From the NCBI GenBank assembly GCA_029237735.1, contig JAQZBU010000001.1:62001-126000 (forward strand): a stretch of 64,000 nt of DNA. The letters run 5' to 3'. The notes under the pieces were generated by a model. That model was not told the DNA's origin. It made no database searches and saw only the letters and a list, made by a program, of their open reading frames with translations. The number at the start of each line of letters is the position of its first letter. The stretch's first letter is position 1. Shown here piece by piece: positions 25,406 to 33,378 of this stretch. The stretch is from Ramlibacter sp. Its GTDB lineage: Bacteria > Pseudomonadota > Gammaproteobacteria > Burkholderiales > Burkholderiaceae_C. A program made the translations under genes and the position numbers.

Positions 25406-25851
25406 GGGCGCTCGGGCGGGATCTCGCCGACGTCCGCTTCGGTTTCAAGCGGCGGCGGGCCCGGCCGGCGCAGCCGCGGATAGTGCTGCGCCAGGTCGGG
25501 CGGGTAACTGGCTGCGTTGGCCAGCACGTCGTCCAGATATAGCGGCCCCGTGAAGCGTTTGTCGCGCCAGGATTCCGCCGGCCACGGGTCGCTATCCAGC
25601 ATCTCCTCCTGCGGACACAGCCAGCGGTAGGCCTGCGCCGCGTTGGCGAACTCGCGCGCGCCCTGGTAGCCCAGGCTCGGGTTGATACTGACCCCGACGA
25701 TCGCGGCACGGTCCCGGGGCGAGACCTGCCGCAGCAGCTCCACCAGCGGCCCGCCCGGCCGCACCAGCCGCGGTAGCTGACCGGATGCGCGAAACCGCAG
25801 AAAGTCGGTGGGGCTGGTGGCGAGGCGGCGCAGCTGTGAGGGCTTGACCAT
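25402..25851 (-). CDS. hypothetical protein (149 aa)
   Basis: Soluble protein with a basic N-terminus and Pro-rich C-terminus (ending P-P-E-R-P after an acidic stretch). The gene shares a GTGA overlap with the amidoligase-like gene and follows the DNA ligase gene after two bases, so the three are probably translated together. The middle contains many Trp, Tyr and Asp residues. I do not recognise a domain. Confidence 0.6.
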   Translation of the reverse strand: MVKPSQLRRLATSPTDFLRFRASGQLPRLVRPGGPLVELLRQVSPRDRAAIVGVSINPSLGYQGAREFANAAQAYRWLCPQEEMLDSDPWPAESWRDKRFTGPLYLDDVLANAASYPPDLAQHYPRLRRPGPPPLETEADVGEIPPERP

Positions 25852-25853
25852 GA

Positions 25854-27014
25854 TCAGGCCCGCATTGTCTCGCGCAGGTCCTCATCCTCGCCAGCGTCTT
25901 CGGAGGCCCCCCACAACTCTGCGGGCATACGTGTTTCGGGCTTGAGCCTCACGAGCTGGCCGAAGTGGCATTCCTCGCGGGCTACGTCGGTTCGCCGGCC
26001 CAGGTACACCGGCTGCTCGAAGGCGCCGTGAGGGTTGTAATACAGGCACTGGACATCCACGATCTCGCCCACTTCCGGAACCTGGTGGTTGGCCGGAATG
26101 GTCACATTGCCCACGGCCCGTATTTCGCCCGAGCTGGTCAGAAGGCCGATCCTCACCGAACGCTGCCGATTGCGCTCCAGTACCAGACAGCTGGGGCTGT
26201 CGACGAACTTGACCTTGTAAGCAGCAGTGGACCGACCGGCGTCATACGGCGCGTCGCGGTGCTTGAGCACGTAGCCCTCGCCCTTTCGCGCCTCGATCTC
26301 CTGCACGGCCGCCGCTTTCTCCTCCGGGGTGCGCGACACTGGCAGCACCCGCAGAACGTCCAGCAACCCATGTGCGCCGTGGTGAGCGACCAGCCGCTCG
26401 ATCTGCTTCGCGCGGAAGTCGAAGCCCTTGTCGTGGATATCGTTGCCGTACATGGACAGCACGTCGAACGCGTGGAAGTGATCGCCGACCTGCTCCCCAT
26501 CGATCACCGCGCCGCCATCGAGCGCGACACGTTCGAACGCCTTGGGCCAATGGGCGGGAATCGGGCAAAAGAGCCCCAGCTTGTTGATTCCCTTCACTTG
26601 GCCGTCAGGTGTAATGACCAAGCTTCTGCGTTCCCCGTTCGCCTTCTCCTGCAAATACCACCCAGGGCTACGCAGCAACTCGGCCGCGCGCTCGGCGCTG
26701 ATCGGCGTGGGCAGCTGCTGCCGGTGGCCACTCGCCTGCCCGGCCAGCTCGCCGGAGCTGTACGCCTGGCCTTGTTCTCCCTCGTGATAGCCCTTGCGCA
26801 GCTGCTCCTTGAGCTTCTGCTCGAATATCTTGGTTGCCGCGGCAAGATCAATCGGCGCTTCGGTCATCGTTCCCATGCGCAGCGCCTTGCCGCGCGGGCC
26901 GTTGCCGCGGTCGACCACCCAGCCGGCGCCGGCGGGCGCGGCATGCAGGTGCAACTGGTAGACCTTGTCAGAGCCGCCTTCACGGCAATAGAGGGTCACG
27001 AGACGTTCGGACAT
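25854..27014 (-). CDS. ATP-dependent DNA ligase with N-terminal WGR domain (386 aa)
   Basis: From the ATG at 27014, residues 1-75 form a WGR-type domain (V-Y-Q-L-H-L, then W-V-V-D-R-G-N-G-x-R-G). The nucleotidyltransferase domain carries motif I E-K-A-N-G-E-R-R with the candidate adenylated lysine K124, motif III around D-G-E (172-174) and F-D-V-L, motif IV E-G-Y-V-L-K (246-251) and motif V K-V-K (267-269). An OB-like domain follows (about 285-350) before an acidic tail. Motif I has Asn where most ligases have Asp (K-x-D-G), as in a minority of viral and plasmid enzymes. It probably seals nicks during plasmid establishment or replication. Confidence 0.85.
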   Translation of the reverse strand: MSERLVTLYCREGGSDKVYQLHLHAAPAGAGWVVDRGNGPRGKALRMGTMTEAPIDLAAATKIFEQKLKEQLRKGYHEGEQGQAYSSGELAGQASGHRQQLPTPISAERAAELLRSPGWYLQEKANGERRSLVITPDGQVKGINKLGLFCPIPAHWPKAFERVALDGGAVIDGEQVGDHFHAFDVLSMYGNDIHDKGFDFRAKQIERLVAHHGAHGLLDVLRVLPVSRTPEEKAAAVQEIEARKGEGYVLKHRDAPYDAGRSTAAYKVKFVDSPSCLVLERNRQRSVRIGLLTSSGEIRAVGNVTIPANHQVPEVGEIVDVQCLYYNPHGAFEQPVYLGRRTDVAREECHFGQLVRLKPETRMPAELWGASEDAGEDEDLRETMRA

Positions 27015-27030
27015 TGGGATTCCTCGGTGG

Positions 27031-27480
27031 TTAGGGACGCGGAGCAGCGACATCGCTGTCATGCTGCGCAGAGTGGGCGGATTCGAATTCGGTCTCGGTG
27101 AAGACGGGCGGCATGCGGTGCAGCACGCACCAGGCATTGAGCTGATCCCAGAACGAGTCAGGCTCGGGGGCGTACTCGCTGGTGGCGATGCGCAGCACCG
27201 CATCGTGGGCAGGACCCGGGGGGCGGAGGTTTGCGGCCAGCGACAGCAGATTGCGCTCCTTCTGGTCCTCGCCAAGCCAATCCCAGATCCGCTCGAGATC
27301 GCCGTCGAAGTCTTCGGCCACCTTCTCGAGCAGCTCCACGTCGCTCGCCTGGTTCCACCCGCGAAACCCGTCGCGCGCAACCTCGCTCACGAACTCCACG
27401 CGGTCGACCTTGTCCTGGAAGTGTTCGACGATCGCATCGACGAGCTCCGTTCGCACGCGCTGGGACAGAAATGAATCCAT
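27031..27480 (-). CDS. hypothetical acidic protein (149 aa)
   Basis: The ATG at 27480 opens a soluble, acidic, helical protein with several Trp residues and no known motif. The tail is His/Asp-rich and ends A-A-P-R-P, one of the recurring Pro-Arg endings. It lies 16 bp upstream of the ligase gene on the same strand. Function unknown. Confidence 0.6.
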   Translation of the reverse strand: MDSFLSQRVRTELVDAIVEHFQDKVDRVEFVSEVARDGFRGWNQASDVELLEKVAEDFDGDLERIWDWLGEDQKERNLLSLAANLRPPGPAHDAVLRIATSEYAPEPDSFWDQLNAWCVLHRMPPVFTETEFESAHSAQHDSDVAAPRP

Positions 27481-27495
27481 ATCGACCTCAGCTAG

Positions 27496-28083
27496 TTAGG
27501 CGGGAACGCAGCGCACGGTCTCCGCCGGCTCCGCGCAAAGAGAGACCACGGCATCGAAGCTGAGCCATTGCGCATCGGGTACTGCCACTTTCGCGGCCCC
27601 GAGCTGCTGAAGTGCGGCGGGTGCGCTGCAGTCGTGAAGCAACAACGCTTCATCAGCCCCTCCCCAGCCGCCGTCGGCGCCACCCGTGTAGAACCCGCCA
27701 CGGTCGGGGCTGTAGATCGCCTGCGGCGGCAGGCCCAGGGGCACTGGCTCGCGCGCAAGCTCGTGATAGATCCGTGCACATTCGTCCGTTGCGTCGCAGC
27801 CGCTGATGCTCTCATCGCCTCCGTTGTAGAAGCCCAGATTCAACAGCGGCGTGAACGCAGTGGAGGCGGCCACGAACAAGTGCGGGTCGGAGCCCTGGGG
27901 TCCGGCTTTAACGGCCGCGTGAAACGCCTTCCAAAGCACCGGCGCCTGTTCGTTGAGGAAGTCGACCAGGTCTGCTCCATTGACCGGCCCTTCCCGCGCG
28001 AACCCCAGCCTGGCCAGGCCGTCGAGCAGGCTCACAAGACTCGTACGCAGCTGGGCATTCACATCCACTTTTGCGAAGAACAT
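27496..28083 (-). CDS. hypothetical protein (195 aa)
   Basis: The ATG at 28083 opens a soluble protein with an N-terminal helical half and a Gly/Asp/Tyr-rich middle (about residues 88-150, with the repeats Y-N-G-G-D and Y-T-G-G-A-D-G-G-W-G-G-A-D). The paired Gly-Gly-Asp segments suggest a small beta-rich or metal-binding fold, but I do not recognise the family. It lies 11 bp after the phosphatase gene and is likely cotranscribed. Confidence 0.6.
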   Translation of the reverse strand: MFFAKVDVNAQLRTSLVSLLDGLARLGFAREGPVNGADLVDFLNEQAPVLWKAFHAAVKAGPQGSDPHLFVAASTAFTPLLNLGFYNGGDESISGCDATDECARIYHELAREPVPLGLPPQAIYSPDRGGFYTGGADGGWGGADEALLLHDCSAPAALQQLGAAKVAVPDAQWLSFDAVVSLCAEPAETVRCVPA

Positions 28084-28094
28084 GGTTCGCCTCC

Positions 28095-28919
28095 TTATGC
28101 AGAGCAGCGCAGGCTGCTGAAGGCGCCCTCGCCCTCACTGTCCACGGCAACAACCTGACGCAGCGCGGCGTCCACCACCGGCTGGATGTCCGCGGTCTTG
28201 CACACCGCATTCATCATGGTGAGGTGATGGGCACCCTCCACGCCCAGCTCACGCAGCACGGCGCCGGTGTCGATCGCGACGACGTTGCCGAACATCCGCG
28301 CACCTTGGCTCAGGGTTGTATGGCCGACATAGATGCGGCCCACCCCTTCCACGATGCTGGTGTCGCCACCCTGGACCCGCTCGCGGGCCGTCAGCGCACA
28401 GTCGATCACGGCTGCGTCGCGCCGCTCAAGCGCGGCGGTGAACTGGGACCAGGTCATCCCCGCCGGCGGCTGCGCGTGGACGACACCGACCAGACCGCGG
28501 GCCGTAGGGATTTCGATGGCGATGGGCAGCAAGCGCAGGGCGTCGCGGATCTCTATCACCGCTTCGTCGCTCAGGTTTTGCGCCCACCCCATACCAAGCC
28601 GCGGCAGGCCGGCCAGGATGTGAACCGCTTCCGGATCCAGGCTGGCGAACTCGTGGTCGTGGTTGCCTCGCACGGCAAAGACATAGGGTTGCTTCAGGAA
28701 TCCCACGACACGAGCGGAACCCCGGCCGCGGTCGATGAGGTCTCCGACGCTGATGATGCGGTCGGCGCTGCGGTCGAACCCAACCTGGCGCATGGCGGCC
28801 AGCACGCTGTCGAATGCGCCATGAATGTCGCCGATCAGGAAGTCCCGACCAGTCTCATTGCGGGGGAGACGCAGCACCATTTCCTTGGGCAGTCCGGCAT
28901 CGATCTGTGTGGTTCTCAA
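28095..28919 (-). CDS. PPP-family metallophosphatase (274 aa)
   Basis: The metallophosphoesterase signatures are complete: G-D-I-H-G (30-34), G-D-L-I-D-R-G (59-65), G-N-H-D-H-E (85-90), a later V-V-H-A-Q and Y-V-G-H-T. These place it with the lambda/PrpA-type bacterial Ser/Thr phosphatases; diadenosine tetraphosphatase-like activity is also possible. The start is a TTG at 28919 with an AGGAG site a few bases upstream. It is soluble and cytoplasmic. Phage and plasmid copies may dephosphorylate host proteins after entry; the target here is unknown. Confidence 0.85.
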   Translation of the reverse strand: MRTTQIDAGLPKEMVLRLPRNETGRDFLIGDIHGAFDSVLAAMRQVGFDRSADRIISVGDLIDRGRGSARVVGFLKQPYVFAVRGNHDHEFASLDPEAVHILAGLPRLGMGWAQNLSDEAVIEIRDALRLLPIAIEIPTARGLVGVVHAQPPAGMTWSQFTAALERRDAAVIDCALTARERVQGGDTSIVEGVGRIYVGHTTLSQGARMFGNVVAIDTGAVLRELGVEGAHHLTMMNAVCKTADIQPVVDAALRQVVAVDSEGEGAFSSLRCSA

Positions 28920-28939
28920 GATGGGTTCTCCTATTGGGC

Positions 28940-29968
28940 TCAGCCGCGCGGGCGAGGCAGATCACCCGCCTCGTCGTTCTCGTCGCGAACGGCCTGCAAT
29001 TGATAACCGGGCTGCGCCGGCGTCGCCTTCCAGGCGTTCACGGCTGCGGCATTCACCCAGACGTTGCGTTCGCCGAGCGATCGGATATGACCGCGTCGGA
29101 GGTGAGCCCGCGGGCTCGCGTGTGAACCGGCGCCGCCCGCGTCCGCAGTTCCCCGGCGGACGTAGCCGCCATCCGCGACCTGCAGGATGCGGGTGTCAAA
29201 GAACGGCGTCTTGCCGGACGCTTCGCGTTTTCGGTTGAGCGGAGCTGGCGCGCGGACAGTCTCCATCGCAACATTTGCGCAAGTCGTCAGCGCGGCGAAC
29301 GCAAGCGCCGCGGAAAGCTCATCCCCCGAATCCGCGCGAAAGATCGCGTCCGCAGCCGCTTCACCGCCCAAGTGGTCCAGGAAGAAGTCATCGTGCGCGA
29401 TGAACTGCACGGGGAAAGCAGGACTGCGTTCGAAGCCCGGGCGAAGCCTGTGGCGCACAAGCTCCAGCTCGAGCTCGGACACATCCCCGGGCTCCGGAAT
29501 CACCGGCTCACGCGCGAGGTCCACGTAGGCCGTCGCCATCACAGGCATCCACGCCTCGTAGTCGTCCATGTAGCTGATCGACTGCACGTAGAGACCTGGG
29601 GCACCAGGCAGGACTCCGCGGGAGGCCGCCGTGCCTTCCAGCAGCGCCGGTTCGGCTTGACGGGCGTCCCAGATCAAGGAAATCCGCTTGCTGGACGGCG
29701 TCTCATGTGCCGCTACGACGCCGGTTGAGCGGTACTCGAGCGCCACCACGGGAAACGGCAGGCGCAGATCATGGAACACGCGGGCCACGCTCCGGTCGTC
29801 ATCCATAAGGCGGCCGCCTTCAGGCAGCACAAACTTCACGGCACGTTCCAGGTCACGGGCGATGCCGCTGAGGACCCGGCGGTGAAGCGCCCCGGGCGCG
29901 CCGGCGAGCTCCTCCCGCCACTGCTGCAGGCAATGGGTCGAGAGGTTGAGGACATCGTTGCGCATCAC
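28940..29968 (-). CDS. hypothetical phage/plasmid-type protein (342 aa)
   Basis: Start is a GTG (29968, followed by an ATG) whose GTGA overlaps the upstream stop. A long helical body is followed by a C-terminal segment (about residues 290-310) with R-A-H-L-R-R-G-H-I-R-S-L. This R-R-G-H-x-R pattern recurs near the ends of unannotated phage and plasmid proteins. The tail is acidic and ends L-P-R-P-R-G. I know of no assigned activity. Confidence 0.65.
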   Translation of the reverse strand: MMRNDVLNLSTHCLQQWREELAGAPGALHRRVLSGIARDLERAVKFVLPEGGRLMDDDRSVARVFHDLRLPFPVVALEYRSTGVVAAHETPSSKRISLIWDARQAEPALLEGTAASRGVLPGAPGLYVQSISYMDDYEAWMPVMATAYVDLAREPVIPEPGDVSELELELVRHRLRPGFERSPAFPVQFIAHDDFFLDHLGGEAAADAIFRADSGDELSAALAFAALTTCANVAMETVRAPAPLNRKREASGKTPFFDTRILQVADGGYVRRGTADAGGAGSHASPRAHLRRGHIRSLGERNVWVNAAAVNAWKATPAQPGYQLQAVRDENDEAGDLPRPRG

Positions 29969-31215
29969 CCGCCTGGTCTGGGGACGGCTGACCCGGCCTC
30001 CCCGGTGTCTTCGTGCGCCTGGATCTGTTCGCGCAGGTCCACCAAGTCCCCCACCAGGTCACCCGCCACCTCGCAATATTCTTTTGCGGCGGTGGCGATG
30101 TTGTGGTCCAGTTGCTGATCGCGGGTCACCCACAGGTCGGTTATGAGCCCCTCATGGGTGAAGTTGAAATCCAGTTGCCCGGGCATGTCCTCCCCCGGCA
30201 CGGGCGTATCTCGCAGCGAGACGCGGATTCCCTCATGAGCGTGCTGCCACGTCACTCCGCCGTCGATGCTGAACTGCATCGCGACGCCTGGCTGGGAGGC
30301 GCCTGCCGCGGCAGCGCCACCCGGGAAAACTGCCGCGGCCAGGTCTTTGATCTCGGAGACCCGCTGATCGACGACCATCGCAAGGGTCGCGCGCTTACCG
30401 GCATCCTCGCGCTGTTGCATTTCCGGTTGGGTGTACGCGCGTTCGGGCTGCAACAGGCCCTCATCTGCCATGTCGCCCAGGAACTTGCGGAAATCCGCGT
30501 CGCGCTCGGCATAGTGTTGCTCCATCGCCGGGGCCAGCCAGGGCAGGTTGAGCTCGAGCAGTCGCCTGCCCTGGCTGCTTAGGTGGCCCTGCCCCAAGAC
30601 GACCTGCAGCATGCTCACCAGCGAGCGCTCACGCGCGGCCGCCGGAGTGGACACCGGCAGGGTATGAAGGACGCCACGCCCGTCAGGCCAGACGCACAGA
30701 TCCCTCAGCAACTGGGGCACAGCCATGCCGGCGCGCGACTTGGCCGTGGGCGAGTCGATCGGAGTCATTGCGCCCCGGTCGCCGACATCGACCCACTCGG
30801 CAGGGGGATTCGCGCCCGCCGGCGCTTTCCAAACGCCGACGAAGCTCCAGCCGTTCGACTCCGCGAATGCGGAAACCATGCGCACATCGAAGGCGCACGC
30901 CACGGCCCCCTGGTCATCCCCGGTCTCGTCTGCATAGGAGCGCCACACCGGGGCTCTGAGCGATCCGCACAGATCGTCGCCGCCCCATGCAACGTCTTCT
31001 GCCGGGGCCGGCCGCGGACGGGTGGCCAGCCGCATGCGCTGGCCGGCGGCCGTGTTCACGATTTGGCATGTCCAGGCCTCGCCCGCACTGAGAGGGTCGG
31101 GGCGAATGCTGGCTGGCAAATGAAGGACCCCGGCGAAGATCACGGCGCCCTCCCCCACACGACGCGTGACGAAGCGCCCGCTTTCAACCTCGACGGTTTC
31201 GATCGACCGGCTCAT
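29965..31215 (-). CDS. hypothetical protein (416 aa)
   Basis: The ATG at 31215 overlaps the upstream stop (ATGA), so the upstream extension of this frame is rejected. The N-terminal half is beta-rich, with Trp residues, and the C-terminal half is helical with Gln/Glu/Asp-rich stretches. No signal peptide or membrane helix is seen. The tail has H-E-D-T-G-E then ends A-V-P-R-P-G-G. It is coupled to both neighbours by stop/start overlaps. Family not recognised. Confidence 0.65.
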   Translation of the reverse strand: MSRSIETVEVESGRFVTRRVGEGAVIFAGVLHLPASIRPDPLSAGEAWTCQIVNTAAGQRMRLATRPRPAPAEDVAWGGDDLCGSLRAPVWRSYADETGDDQGAVACAFDVRMVSAFAESNGWSFVGVWKAPAGANPPAEWVDVGDRGAMTPIDSPTAKSRAGMAVPQLLRDLCVWPDGRGVLHTLPVSTPAAARERSLVSMLQVVLGQGHLSSQGRRLLELNLPWLAPAMEQHYAERDADFRKFLGDMADEGLLQPERAYTQPEMQQREDAGKRATLAMVVDQRVSEIKDLAAAVFPGGAAAAGASQPGVAMQFSIDGGVTWQHAHEGIRVSLRDTPVPGEDMPGQLDFNFTHEGLITDLWVTRDQQLDHNIATAAKEYCEVAGDLVGDLVDLREQIQAHEDTGEAGSAVPRPGG

Positions 31216-31520
31216 GCACGCATCCGCTCGATTTCCCCGTGCTCTCCGGGATCCTCGCTGGCATCGCACGAATCCGAGGCTGTGGGCTCGGGAGTCACGA
31301 GCTTCAAGACCCGCAAGACGTCGTCGCGCCGGGCGCTGGGGCCGTACGTCGAGCGAATGCGGTCAGCCAGCTCGGCGGGCTTGAGTTGCTCGCCACGCCG
31401 CACGAGGAAGCCGAAGTTCTCGGCGGCATGCCGCAGCGTGAGCGCATGCTCGGGATGCATCCCATCGGGAAGCTGCAGGCGGACCTGGCCGATGGGTGTT
31501 TTGCAAAAGCGGATGGGCAT
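31212..31520 (-). CDS. hypothetical protein (102 aa)
   Basis: The ATG at 31520 is the first gene of a minus-strand run reaching down to 24.4 kb. The small protein has a short beta-rich N-terminus, a helical middle and an acidic C-terminal 30 residues with several Glu and Asp before E-R-M-R-A. It is divergent from the plus-strand gene at 31646 across 125 bp. Function unknown. Confidence 0.55.
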   Translation of the reverse strand: MPIRFCKTPIGQVRLQLPDGMHPEHALTLRHAAENFGFLVRRGEQLKPAELADRIRSTYGPSARRDDVLRVLKLVTPEPTASDSCDASEDPGEHGEIERMRA

Positions 31521-31645
31521 CGAGCTCGCTCCTCGGGTTTCGTCCCGAAATCGTGCCAGCCCGAAATTCGATTCGCAAACGACACGAAGTCGAGGCGCAA
31601 GTGCTGCGTTTGCTTTTCAACGAAACAGTAGATCCAATTTCGTCG

Positions 31646-32173
31646 ATGAACCACGCCCGGGAAATTCCCTCATTGGCCGAACTTGTTGTGGCGATCGCGA
31701 GACGGGTCGGCGCGCGCCGCCTCTCACGCTCCGCGAGCGCTCTTGGCGATGCAGAGTTGTTCGGCCTATGGGCTGGGCAGTTTCAGGCGGAGGTGCGCGC
31801 CGCTGCCCGGAAGGGAGAAGACGACATCGGCGGACTTGAGCCGGCACTCGACCAGTTCGTCCAGGAGCAGGCCCGCGAGGCTGGCTTCCGGGCAGTGGAC
31901 CCCTGGCTGCCCATCAGCCTGCCCGCTTTGAAGGCCCATGGCCAGGGCGATGACAGCAGGCTGTGGCTATTTCACCGAAGTGCCGGCGTGATGCTCGGGA
32001 AGTACGAATGGCGGCAAGGATGGGATCCCGATCGACTGCTGTGTGACGGGGGTGACTATCACGCCTTAGACGAGCAGTTCACCCACTACCTGCCATACAG
32101 CCAGCCGCAGCCGCCTGCCGAGGAGCCCGAGGAAGAGCCGGTCGCCGACCGGCCGGGGCAGCCCAGAAGCTAG
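31646..32173 (+). CDS. hypothetical protein (175 aa)
   Basis: The ATG at 31646 is preferred over an earlier one at 31496 that would overlap the divergent gene. The protein is soluble; its middle reads as a compact alpha/beta domain with W-L-P-I-S-L-P-A-L and a Trp/Asp-rich segment. The tail is Pro/Glu-rich and ends P-G-Q-P-R-S. It converges on and overlaps the regulator gene at 32170 by 4 bases. Family not recognised. Confidence 0.55.
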   Translation: MNHAREIPSLAELVVAIARRVGARRLSRSASALGDAELFGLWAGQFQAEVRAAARKGEDDIGGLEPALDQFVQEQAREAGFRAVDPWLPISLPALKAHGQGDDSRLWLFHRSAGVMLGKYEWRQGWDPDRLLCDGGDYHALDEQFTHYLPYSQPQPPAEEPEEEPVADRPGQPRS

Positions 32174-32643
32174 CGCCCGCGCGTCTTTTTCTGCGCCTTA
32201 GTGTCCAGCGCGGCCAATCGTTCCCCCGCTTCGCGCTTGCCAAGCGCGCGCACGACGGCCAAGCTTTCGAGCTGGCGTGCGCGAGGGCGCACCTTCCCGC
32301 TTTCCCACTTGTAGATCGACAGCGCAGAGACGCCCACCAGGCGCCCGTAATCCAGGGCCGAAAGTCCGAGGTGGGCGCGGTGCGCGGCAAGCCGCTGAGC
32401 ACTGAAGCGGCGCTGGGGCAACGGGGCTTCTGGATCCTCGCCTCTGGCGGGCAAAGTCGCGCCTGCACTCCGCTTCTGGAGGGCTTTGAGCTGTTTGCGC
32501 AGGGATTCCAGCTCCCGCTTCATCGCGGCGATGTACACGCGCTGCTGCGCGAGCACTTTTTTCATCGGATCGAGCTCGGCGCGCAATTGCTTGCGTGCCA
32601 GTCGGGCAATTTCGGCCTTCAGGACCGTGTCGATGGTGGGCAT
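32170..32643 (-). CDS. XRE-family regulator with coiled-coil N-terminus (157 aa)
   Basis: From the ATG at 32643, residues 10-60 form a basic Lys/Arg/Gln-rich coiled coil. Residues about 84-125 form a helix-turn-helix of the XRE/Cro type (A-H-R-A-H-L-G-L-S-A-L-D-Y-G then S-A-L-S-I-Y-K-W-E-S-G-K). The Y-K-W-E-S-G-K recognition-helix end is typical of this family. It probably dimerises through the coiled coil and binds a palindrome; the candidates are the inverted repeats at 11102 and 15064, but no match can be proven here. It is divergent from a small plus-strand gene at 32760. Confidence 0.8.
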   Translation of the reverse strand: MPTIDTVLKAEIARLARKQLRAELDPMKKVLAQQRVYIAAMKRELESLRKQLKALQKRSAGATLPARGEDPEAPLPQRRFSAQRLAAHRAHLGLSALDYGRLVGVSALSIYKWESGKVRPRARQLESLAVVRALGKREAGERLAALDTKAQKKTRGR

Positions 32644-32759
32644 GGGACACGATTGTGCCCCAGCCCCGCAGGCAGCTCCAAAGCCACCTCTTATGCATTT
32701 GCAAAGCCCGCACGCTCTCGCTAGCCTTCTCGCATCCACCTACAACCCCCAATGAATCC

Positions 32760-33053
32760 ATGGCCTGTGTCGTCGTCCACCCTGAGCACGGAATCTTTCT
32801 GGGCACCGCCCTTGGCTTGGCATTCTGGTCGCGGTTGGATCCGGTCGGGCAACCGGCAGCTCCCACGTTCGCCAGCGAATCCGAGGCGCGCGAGATGCTC
32901 GCGACGTGGGTTGAACCACCCACGGACAACTTGATGTTCTGCGACGTCATCGCCGACGACGGCATCTATGCATCGGTTGCCGCCTGCGCAGCAGCCGGAC
33001 TGGAACCGTGGCAGGACGAAATCACCCCAGTGGCCAACGAACGCCCCTGCTGA
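32760..33053 (+). CDS. hypothetical protein (97 aa)
   Basis: Small soluble protein beginning with a beta-hairpin-like segment (V-V-V-H-P-E-H-G-I-F-L-G) and containing W-S-R-L-D-P-x-G-Q then a helix with F-x-S-E-x-E-A-R. This layout recurs in unannotated plasmid and phage proteins that are small and monodomain. The ATG at 32760 is the only start consistent with coding bias. Function unknown. Confidence 0.55.
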   Translation: MACVVVHPEHGIFLGTALGLAFWSRLDPVGQPAAPTFASESEAREMLATWVEPPTDNLMFCDVIADDGIYASVAACAAAGLEPWQDEITPVANERPC

Positions 33054-33378
33054 CCCTTGATATCGATGGAGCGCTCGAAGCCCTTGCGTGGCGATTCTGA
33101 AGGCACCGCTACCTGCTGGCATCTGGGGCTCGGCATGTTCAATGACGACCGACCGCTACCCATAGTCGACAAACACCCGCCTCGATACAGTTCCGCCTGA
33201 CGGGCCCGTACTCCCAGCAGTACATGGGAGAAACCCCAGTGTGGACGCTAAATGGACGGAGGTTTGCGCAAGCAGATGCCCGGGCGCGTCTCGCTTTGAC
33301 GACAAGGCCCTGCACTCTCGTGCGTAACAGCCGCCGGCGCCCGCAGAAATTTTCCTGTCGGGCGGAGACAATATCGTC
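33054..33378. other. intergenic region without a recognised gene (325 bp)
   Basis: Between the small plus-strand gene and the sensor kinase gene I see no convincing coding frame, RNA gene or strong promoter match. It presumably contains the kinase promoter. Confidence 0.5.

Noticed and set aside
33054-33378. Possible small gene before the sensor kinase
   Set aside because: Short frames exist but none has a ribosome site, coding bias or a recognisable product.
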